A stretch of DNA of 64,000 nucleotides from Eutreptiella sp. 'Long Island Sound 2002' (taxonomy: Eukaryota; Euglenozoa; Euglenophyceae; Eutreptiales; Eutreptiaceae), in the NCBI GenBank assembly GCA_964036045.1, contig OZ038388.1, positions 37,806,947 to 37,870,946 of the forward strand, in the 5' to 3' direction. Made by a program: the position numbers and the translations under genes. Positions 58,501 through 64,000 of this stretch are shown one piece after another. Every line of letters starts with the position of its first letter. Within the stretch, counting starts at the first letter, position 1. The notes beneath the pieces were generated by a model. It ran no database searches and was not told the DNA's origin. It worked only from the letters and a program-made list of their open reading frames with translations.

Positions 58501-58611
58501 ACCAGTGGGGCAGGCACGCGAGGAGTCTCCCTGGATGTTGTTATTGGGTGTAGAACCGGACACTCGGACACCAACGGAGGCGAGAGCAGCGACAACAGAA
58601 GCAAGGTCCAT
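55576..58611 (-). CDS. gag: Element C gag, intact, 1011 residues
   Basis: The ATG at 58611 lies inside the 5' LTR. The frame crosses the LTR end and primer-binding site, giving His-Gly-Ser-Arg-Gly at residues 55-59, just as in element B (residues 61-65). Cysteine-rich clusters (YCPADCSC) are followed by a basic region and a capsid-like domain around VAKQPKYNGNPRRWPQFQRE. A CX2CX11HX4H finger starts at about residue 798, and a long Gly/Asn/Lys-rich tail typical of nucleic-acid binding ends the protein. The frame is unbroken. It aligns along its whole length with the broken gag of element B, which supports the LTR start as genuine. Confidence 0.9.
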   Translation of the reverse strand: MDLASVVAALASVGVRVSGSTPNNNIQGDSSRACPTGLAGPEPSGTHNDPGQHFHGSRGYLNVVPLVSQPQLAPQYVPVDSATSGDVTITLPWCCANEALRGMPCASPNCPRRTQISSCGGPDYNQDPSRNWPSSSWNLPAYANGNAPVELTDLAGTNSPYQCSHFVTIDADIDDIEMGGPGEVPTYNRPASWAQWDNHLSSEVARNLEALEALCLLATSKLIGQERIASDFLFEYFFLLQEEINTRMWWCSQEDESFAIFLQIWEASPFPKEKTKAPVAGPSAPHPSVSIRDDLAAAVEEGILEAARQASLEIRTEGAPQVDSWLRTTEISGPTACSGPSGHGMYCPADCSCRLQRDTELQLLKDQMQLIIQTLGIKDLFKTHMRSEGASSVDQTTEPSEEATEIFSIAPSVDSKTTDARISRTKLKERVTISRSQSRSAKARTEVQNAKRTASRTTLPAVDSNAIAQLLLAQTLAGAGVANDAAKVSTITAGVGLDSLLNPTSLRLRQVAKQPKYNGNPRRWPQFQREFKLLVKTQKLQDDQFLMALLDCLEGAPANTWLRTWSDREDSSSPLTFDEVWEQLEVRGSRLPEDHYHQMLKNFPSFSRLILHEVQDKRQRFWNLVEESEHSGETFSSAELKNLIFDKIPSETAATLRNKQSEEKVKTWWAEIDGFDASANRFTVREALQKCSPTSFTKVKFTENTWKIKFNEHEDRDLFVQVLNRGVSFHGHRLKARNWVFLFTPQELWEEVERLADAANQNFHEGLGGNRNTQQNTQNGAQKGNKKVNDTRNVQDHCSICLLLGSTNRAKTHSTANHRWSAYDHKVIGENVSNPQNSDRNDRQVHGAKGGKGNSTPSGGNKNTGGPGGSQGKGNRTPSGSGGQPNGQTGPNVNAGGGNRNPGQTPQSGTNKGNAPGSQGKGKGNPSGTPFSGKGRGRGDGGGPSSGGRGRGRGKGNHRVDQVSGADQVSDADRDYVENALNPADDPFQDEWIDETGCVHNVNAAAGGQNA
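58436..58447 (-). other. Element C primer-binding site (initiator-Met tRNA)
   Basis: The minus strand reads tggtagcagagg directly after the 5' LTR, a perfect 12-base complement to the 3' end of the animal/yeast-type initiator methionine tRNA, and one more base (c) follows. It is identical to element B's site and is translated within Gag. Confidence 0.94.
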
Positions 58612-58978
58612 GCTGATTGTGGTCCGGCAGAAAATCCCAGTCTATGAAGAAAATTGAGGGGAATTATTCTAAATACATCTGAGTGTCCAAAACTGTCCGA
58701 ATGAATTTAAATAATCCATTTATGTAAAATTGTCGGCCGATCTGGCCCGCGAGCGCGCGTCAGCGGCAAATGGCGATTCCAGCTAAAATAGCGGAATGCG
58801 GCGGATTTACGGGAAATGGACCGCGGAATCAAATCCGGCATATCAGAAATATATAGGAAATATCCTGTGACTGAGCTGCGAGGCGGCAATTCCGCCGAAG
58901 CAAAGAAAATGACCAAAATGTAGCCAATCTGGGCAGAATGTCTGAAAATCTGAGCAGATGGGGCTAGCCGCACTTACA
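58448..58978 (-). repeat. Element C 5' LTR (531 bp)
   Basis: It begins TGTAAG and ends TTTCA in element orientation. It holds the Gag ATG 164 bp before its inner end, so transcription must start upstream of 58611 if Gag is made from this start. An AT-rich run, atatataggaaatat, lies at about 58849-58863 and could be the core promoter. Confidence 0.95.
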
Positions 58979-59186
58979 AGCTGACCCTTCGTCACAAAAG
59001 TGATTTTACTGATCGTGCTGCCGCTTCCGCAGCTTCTGCCGCTTCTGCCAGCAGTTTCCGCAGCTTCCGCAGATTTTACGACGGCTTTTTAATAAGTTTA
59101 ATAAGTTACTTAGTTTAATAGCTAATAATGTTAGATCACTAATTACTAAAGCCGTCCAAATGCAAAATAATAAGGTGCAATCAGCA

Positions 59187-59830
59187 GTGAAATCAGCTTC
59201 CGTGTAGAGGTTTGGGTACTAGTGCAAAACCGCATTGAGAATGCTATGGGTTAACAATTGAACTTCGTTCCTTGCATACATGTGCCTTGGTGTCGTGCAT
59301 TCAACCAAACTACGTGTTTTTTGCGCAACAATCACTTATGCTTGGTTTTGGTAAGTGAAATCAGCTTCCGTCTAGAGGTTTGGGTACTAGGGTGCTCCCC
59401 GAAAGGTCAAAAACGCATTGAGAATGGTATGGGTAAATAATGATTGCAAGTTAGAAGGATAAAGGCATTCAGTGGAATCAGTGAAAAAGTTGTGAAAAAG
59501 AAGTGGAATCAGTGCAAGCAGTTAAAAAAGATGGGGTGCCCAGAGGTGCCGTCCCGGTTGTGCTAATGCGCATTTTGGCTGTGGGGAACACTTATACGAT
59601 AATGATTTATGTCCAAGGTGGCAAGTTAGAAGGAAGTGAAATCAGTGAAAAAAGTTCTGAAAAAGAAGTGGAATCAGTGAAAGCAGTGAAAAAAGATGGG
59701 GTGCCAAGAGGTGCCTTCCCGGCTGTGCTAATGCGCAATTTGGCTGTCGGGAACACTTATACAATAATAATTTATGTCCAAGGTGGCAAGTTAGAAGGAA
59801 GTGAAATCAGTCAAAATATTCTTAAAAAGA
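59187..59830. repeat. Imperfect tandem repeats inside element F
   Basis: A unit of about 165 bp beginning gaagtggaatcagtg is repeated at 59500 and 59665 with a partial third at 59829. Another block (gtgaaatcagcttccgt...gtttgggtactag) is repeated at 59187 and 59355, 168 bp apart. The repeats carry the subterminal agtgRaatcag motif. The open frame at 59503-59835 is only a translation of these repeats. Confidence 0.8.
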
Positions 59831-59876
59831 AGTGAAATCAGTTTTGTGACGAAGGGTCAGCTTAAGGACAACGGTG

Positions 59877-60138
59877 GGATCAGGATCATGCGTGTACATT
59901 CTTCACTCAGAATTTCAATTTTCGAGTTTTCGAGCTTGAACGAAGCTGTTTCTGTGTGCCCTAAGGTACCTATGCGTTTCATTCAAGTCGATGGCCATCG
60001 CGAAACACAGATCTCAGCACAACTTTGCTCAATTCAGCTCAATTTCTCGCATTTTGGCATATATTAGTCGGTTTTTGCTCACTTTTGCCATTTCTTTCAC
60101 TTCACTTGACCCAGTCTGACATACTAGCGTATGTTTTC
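59877..60138 (+). other. Element B 3' untranslated region, part 2
   Basis: This is the rest of B's 3' untranslated region between element F and the polypurine tract. There is no open frame of note. Confidence 0.7.
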
Positions 60139-60148
60139 GGAGAGGGGG
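60139..60148 (+). other. Element B polypurine tract
   Basis: The bases ggagaggggg lie directly before the 3' LTR on the plus strand, confirming B's orientation. Confidence 0.9.
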
Positions 60149-60613
60149 TTTTACGGCAGCAGTGACAGCACTCAATTTATACGTCAATGTGATCAAAATT
60201 TCAATGATTCTCAGATGTACATTAGTGCAGTAAATTTTCCGCTTGTTTTCGTGTTTTCCGTTCGCCGCCAGATGTCGCCTGTGAGCGCGCGTCGAGTCGC
60301 ATTTGTCTTTTGTGATTTCCCAATCGGATTTATTTAAATTATTTCAAATGATTTCACTTTGAGTCATTATGTGCGATGGATGCACAATGAGATTTTTGTA
60401 GACCAGGTTTTCTGACTATTCATATTCCACCATGGAGTTCAATGGGCTAACAAGTGCTTCGCATATGCCACTCCCAGAGGCTGGATATGGGTCTGAAGAG
60501 GGTCAGTTGGGTTGCAAGATATCAGGGGCAGTGTCGGGCGTTACGACCCCTGAAGCATCAAGGCTACAGGCTTCGCAGTTACAAGAAAGATCCGCCACTA
60601 TGCAGCGGTTACA
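60149..60613 (+). repeat. Element B 3' LTR (465 bp)
   Basis: It is the partner of 4479-4959. Its first bases are TTTTAC where the other copy has TGTAAC, so the terminal inverted repeat has decayed. Sixteen bases are missing near 60392. It ends GTTACA at 60613, then three bases aca, then element A resumes. Its copy of the Gag start (ATG at 60432) runs into A sequence and stops. Confidence 0.94.
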
Positions 60614-60616
60614 ACA

Positions 60617-62265
60617 GTTCTGTCTCTCACAAAGAGGGTTAGTCATGTGGGTATAGGGCACACCTGTGGTTACCTCCACGTTGAGGGCATTTAGCACTCG
60701 TTTGTACCACCCAGTGTCACTGCGGATGCGTACATCTTCATCAGAGTGCACCTGCTTAGGTGCCCCATAGGGTTCGAACCATTGTTCCACCAACATTTTC
60801 ACAGTCTGCTCATCTGTGATTTTCTTATTGCAAGGGAACACACGGGTGAAGCGAGATAGGCCACAGGTGACCACTAGGCAACTATCATAGCCGCTGAAGC
60901 GAGCTAGAGCGTGAATGAATTCCACATAGAGAAGAGAGTTAGCACAATAGGGTATGGGTAAGTTGGAAATCAGTCCCCTATCCCTACTGTCGCTCTGCTT
61001 GCTGGCGTGACAGCCACAAGCATCCACAATGGTCTGCATACGAGACCTCAGTTCAGTCAGGGTTAGACTAGAGTAGAAACACTCGCGGAAGAAATCCACT
61101 GAGCGATTAGCGCCAGTGTGACCAGAGCTGAGATGGGACCACTGTAGGCACCCATCAAGTCGGGCCTCAGGTACAACAATACGGTCCTCGTAGAAGAGGT
61201 ACTGGTTGTTTTTATACCACTGGTGCCCGTCAATGACACGGGGTTCGAGACCAGTGCTGAGGGTCTGGAGAATTTCTGTATACTCAGACTGATAGTCGGT
61301 TAGGCTCCAACCCTCCAGGATTCCAGCAGTGCGCATGGACGGGTCAAGCTGGACATCCATACGCGGGAAAGCCTCCTTGGCGAGCGCCTCAGAGCTCTCA
61401 CCTATAAGCGCATCGAAGTTATTGCGCGATATATAGTCACACAGTTCATTCTTTATACCGGGGATATGATGAACTGTCAGCCTGAACTGGCTCAGGTAAC
61501 TCCACCATCGCTTTAGTTTTGCCTTCTCTGGTGGAGGGCCTTTCTGAAAAGACTTCACAGGTTCCTGGTCACAGAGCCGGACAATAGGGTTAGATCCCAG
61601 GAGTCGGGATTGTTACGAAAGCACCAACATACCGGCCAGGAGTTCCTCGTCATAGGTGCTGTAATTGGAAAGCGCTTGGTTCCATTTCCAATTCCAGTGT
61701 CCCAGTGGCACCAGCCGCCACTCACTGGTAGGATGGTCATGTTTCAAGGAGCCATCACGGTTTAGTCCGCTAGTACGATAATGGCAGTGGGTTAGTTCAG
61801 CGGGGTTAAGCTCCTGCCATTGGTAGATCCTTGCACCCCCCCCTACATCGCTGGCATCAGTGATCAGGACTATCTCGGCCTTAGGGCGGGGTACTCCCAG
61901 GCAGTTGGAGGAGGCAATTTTCTTCTTCAACTCCTGGAAACACTCCTCCTCTCTGGCGGTCCACCTCCAGGGAGTCGTTTTCTTGATTAGGTCAGTGAGG
62001 GGGGCAGAGGAGTAGGTGAAATTGTGGATGTGACGCCTATAGAAGTTACAGGCGCCCACAAAACTCCTCAGGTCGTGTAGACCCTTCTTAGGGTCATCGC
62101 GAATCTGCATGTCCTGTAGGGTCTGCATCTTAGACGCGGCTGGTTTCCACCAGCCATACCCCACGTCGAAACCCAAATATTCCATCTCCTCTTTCATAAA
62201 CTCACATTTTTCGAGTTTGATTCGGAGATGGGTTTCTTGACAAACAATGAAAAAATTCACGGAGG
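60617..62265 (-). pseudogene. pol: Element A: RT thumb, RNase H and integrase of an old gypsy element
   Basis: Read from 62265 down, it starts at the end of the reverse transcriptase (CQETHLRIKLEKCEFMKEEMEYLGF). RNase H-like sequence follows (LITDASDVGGGARIYQW, then STYDEELLAGMLVL), then HHIPGIKNELCDYISRNNFD. The integrase zinc-binding region has LSSGHTGANRSVDFFRE...CGCHASKQ, and the core has VEFIHALARFSGYDSCLVV and HSDEDVRIRSDTGWY. The frame leaves off at PLCERQN, where element B is inserted, and continues at 4478. One TAA at 61613-61615 breaks it. It lacks everything before the reverse transcriptase palm, so it is truncated at about 62265. It is a different gypsy lineage from B-E, with no visible chromodomain or methyltransferase-like domain. 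Confidence 0.88.
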
Positions 62266-62580
62266 AGAAGGACATGGTCCTCTCCTGTATTGGTTGCCCA
62301 CCTCACTTTCTGAGTCTCTTTTTTTTTTCGATTGACCCTCAGAAATTTCTTGATGGATCCACCAGCAGTCCAGGCTGCTCGGTGATTAACGAAAATCCTT
62401 GGCTGTTCAAGTACAGGGCTGATCCCGTGGGGCCGTGGATTACCGTCAAAAGTCCCAAAGCCGCAATTTGGAGCCGAGGCAAGCGAAACAACCTTGCCGC
62501 CAATTTTATTTGCCTAGCGCAAAGCCGCAATCGTGAGCGCCGTCCTAGTTGCCTAGCTTCGCAAAGCTGTTTTCTTGGCA
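62266..62580. other. Junction and leader region without genes
   Basis: Element A coding ends abruptly at about 62265. A T-rich run lies near 62318-62329. The following 240 bp precede the plus-strand frame at 62581 and hold no recognisable motif. A promoter for that frame could be here but I see no clear TATA box. Confidence 0.4.
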
Positions 62581-63969
62581 ATGTCGCAAGTTGGGCCCAA
62601 GGAAATTTCTGCAAAGAACAAGACCGAAAGCAAACAGCTAAAGTCCGTGAAAAATTTCATTGCTCGAACTCAAGCTAAAGTGGACGCCAAACTGACTCAA
62701 AGTCGGCTTCTCCCTACGCTTTCGCCCGCCAAGCGCGAGAACGAACAATTTCACCCTTCACTCGACCTTTCCGCGTCACGTGAGGAAGGCACGTCATCCA
62801 AAGTTATTTCAGACGATCAACAACCCGAAGATGTCGCAAAAGAACTCTTTCCACTCGCCGAGACAGCGGCCGCCAAAGGAAAAGGAGCACAAGAACCACA
62901 ACATCAAGTCCAAGCGCCCGCACCGCCAACCAACTCCGAGAAGGTGCAAGACTCCGTGCCCAAAGGCACACACGAGAACACCGAAGGAAGCCATCCACGT
63001 GATGCCGAAGAGTTGAAACAACAAGAAGAATGTCGCGAAGACCCGTGTGGAGATTCGGCAATGAACAACAATGCCGTCCTCAACGACAACGCAAGGAGAA
63101 CCAATGAGGTTCAGCCCGACAACTCCCTCTTAACGCCACGTGAGGAACAATCTACGCCAAGCGCTATTCCGTCTCCCGAAGGAACACACGAAAAGGCCAA
63201 AGACGGAAAAGACCCTACTCCCGATGAAGCGGATGGTATTTCCGGAAAACCCTTCTTCAACCCTTCCCTTGCCCCGGATGGTGTCTTTGCAAAATTCTTG
63301 GTTAAACATAAAAGTGAGATCAACAAACACGATCAACAAGCACTATGGGGAGAAACGCACTCCCATGACACCTTAGGAATTGATACAAATCAACCCGTGT
63401 TGGAGAAGCACCACAAGCAAATCATCTACGACCAAGTACACCCAACAATAGACCTTTGCTCGAGCGACGGGTGCACCCTTTTCCATGACATTGATTGCTC
63501 CGGCAACAATGCCTACTCCACGATTGGACAGGACAATTTTAGGTACCTCAAAGACATCCTTCATCACCACCCAAAATTCTACATTTTTCCACACCCACAA
63601 GATTGCTACAACTCCAAATACAAATACGGCAACAACTTGACCGAGTAGGCCCATGCCATCAACGAAGCCTTGCAAGAAGCCTTTGATTCTGGTGTTGTGT
63701 ACGAAGGCTCCTTCATTCTCCCCGGAATGGAAGACAACCTTTCGGCGGAGACCCTCTGCATGAACCCCTTGAACCCCGGCATGATCTCCCTTGCCCCTTG
63801 GGTATGTGGAGTAGACCGGCTTTCGAATGCCAATACGTACAACCCCGTGCGGCTCCACTTGCTTGACTCTCCTCAATACCCATATTTCCACCTTCACCTC
63901 TCCACACGTCACAAGCACCACGCACACATCCGCTACGGTGACATCATGCACCCTCAGACTTCCCTATAA
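62581..63969 (+). pseudogene. Unrecognised 462-codon frame interrupted by one TAG
   Basis: I chose the ATG at 62581 (ggcaatgtc). The N-terminal 220 residues are hydrophilic, rich in Lys, Glu, Gln and Pro, and probably disordered. The C-terminal part looks folded, with His/Tyr/Asp-rich segments such as YDQVHPTIDLCSSDGCTLFHD and FYIFPHPQDCYNSKY. A single TAG at 63646-63648 splits it, and the same frame continues for 107 codons to a TAA at 63967-63969. No family is recognised. It could be a host gene remnant, a structural protein of a mobile element, or a gene with readthrough. Confidence 0.5.
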
Positions 63970-63974
63970 TGGGC

Positions 63975-63982
63975 TATAAATA
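63975..63982 (+). promoter_or_regulatory. Possible TATA box at the window edge
   Basis: The string tataaata lies just downstream of the unrecognised frame. It would serve a gene starting beyond the window. There is no other support. Confidence 0.2.
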
Positions 63983-64000
63983 AGGTAGATGGCACCGTCC

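Larger units (their letters stand above)
48223..58978 (-). mobile_element. Element C: young Ty3/gypsy chromovirus with MT-like domain
   Basis: C is 10,756 bp, bounded by a perfect 5-bp TSD AGCTG (48218-48222, 58979-58983). The LTRs of 531 bp differ at only two sites (cgcccg/cggccg and agctgc/agccgc), so insertion is recent. Order on the minus strand: 5' LTR 58448-58978, initiator-Met primer-binding site, gag starting in the LTR, TAG, pol, about 1.6 kb of 3' untranslated sequence, polypurine tract, 3' LTR. Pol carries one TAA and one frameshift. Confidence 0.96.
48204..59876. mobile_element. Element F: non-autonomous DNA transposon, about 912 bp, split by element C
   Basis: Terminal inverted repeats of about 46 bp with 3 mismatches start CACAGTTGTCC on the left (48204-48222, continuing 58984-59010) and CACCGTTGTCC on the reverse of the right end (59876 downward). 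The flanking gg at 48202-48203 and 59877-59878 may be a 2-bp TSD. The CAC ends and the cluster of subterminal agtgRaatcag motifs (59186, 59354, 59471, 59502, 59635, 59667, 59800, 59831) recall CACTA/EnSpm-type elements. No transposase is encoded. Element C sits in the left terminal repeat. Confidence 0.82.
4479..60613 (+). mobile_element. Element B: Ty3/gypsy chromovirus LTR retrotransposon, heavily interrupted
   Basis: The order is 5' LTR, initiator-Met primer-binding site, gag, pol with protease, methyltransferase-like domain, reverse transcriptase, RNase H, integrase and chromodomain, 3' untranslated region, polypurine tract and 3' LTR. About 10.1 kb belongs to B; the rest is elements D with E (11156-45513), F (48204-59876) and C (48223-58978). 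B was inserted into element A. The flanks carry attct (4474-4478) and gttct (60617-60621), an imperfect 5-bp TSD, with three extra bases aca after the right LTR. The duplicated bases are the asparagine and part of the glutamine codon of A. The LTRs differ at roughly 5 percent of sites plus a 16-bp deletion, so B is older than C, D and E. Confidence 0.93.

Noticed and set aside
59503-59835. 110-codon frame with internal repeats in element F
   Set aside because: It is the translation of a 165-bp tandem repeat inside a non-autonomous DNA transposon. There is no independent support.
7213-63648. Reassigned stop codons (for example TAG/TAA read as glutamine) in the host
   Set aside because: Internal stops include TAA, TAG and TGA. 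Where a sister copy exists, the aligned residues are Lys, Arg or Ser, not one fixed amino acid. Only the gag/pol TAG is positionally conserved.
1-64000. CRISPR arrays, bacterial operons, rRNA genes or integrated virus
   Set aside because: No regularly spaced short repeats, no ribosome-binding-site-led gene clusters, no rRNA signatures and no viral structural genes were seen.

Overview
This window is eukaryotic nuclear DNA made almost entirely of nested transposable elements. No convincing host gene was found. The Ty3/gypsy chromoviruses with C-terminal chromodomains, the primer-binding sites matching an animal/yeast-type initiator-Met tRNA, and the many old broken copies suggest a large, repeat-rich genome, most plausibly of an alga, another protist or an early-branching plant. 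I cannot name the taxon from sequence alone.

The layout is a set of insertions inside insertions, which I resolved from LTR ends, target-site duplications (TSDs) and interrupted reading frames. Element A is an old gypsy element on the minus strand, seen as 4216-4478 and 60617-62265. It was split by element B (plus strand, 4479-60613, LTRs 481/465 bp). B was split twice. First, element D (minus, 11156-45513, LTRs about 2.97 kb, TSD GAAC) landed in B's pol between RNase H and integrase. Its sister element E (minus, 11660-28888, LTRs exactly 2990 bp, TSD GTAG) then landed inside D's left LTR. Second, a small DNA transposon F (48204-59876, 46-bp terminal inverted repeats) sits in B's 3' untranslated region. 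Element C (minus, 48223-58978, LTRs 531 bp differing at 2 sites, TSD AGCTG) landed inside F's left terminal repeat. Without insertions B is about 10.1 kb, C 10.8 kb, D 17.1 kb and E 17.2 kb.

B, C and D/E are three lineages with one plan: Gag, then an in-frame TAG, then Pol in the same frame, consisting of a retropepsin, an extra domain, reverse transcriptase, RNase H, integrase and a chromodomain. The extra domain between protease and reverse transcriptase resembles the Dam-like methyltransferase domain known from DIRS tyrosine-recombinase retrotransposons, with an NPPF motif in B and C that is lost in D/E. In B and C the Gag frame starts inside the 5' LTR and reads straight through the primer-binding site. 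D/E have 3-kb LTRs and no recognisable primer-binding site. Every pol copy carries at least one disabling lesion. The gag genes of C and E are intact.

The left flank (1-4215) holds two copies of a roughly 900-bp direct repeat around a 2.3-kb stretch without genes and a tRNA-like remnant. The right flank (62266-64000) holds one unrecognised reading frame interrupted by a single TAG.
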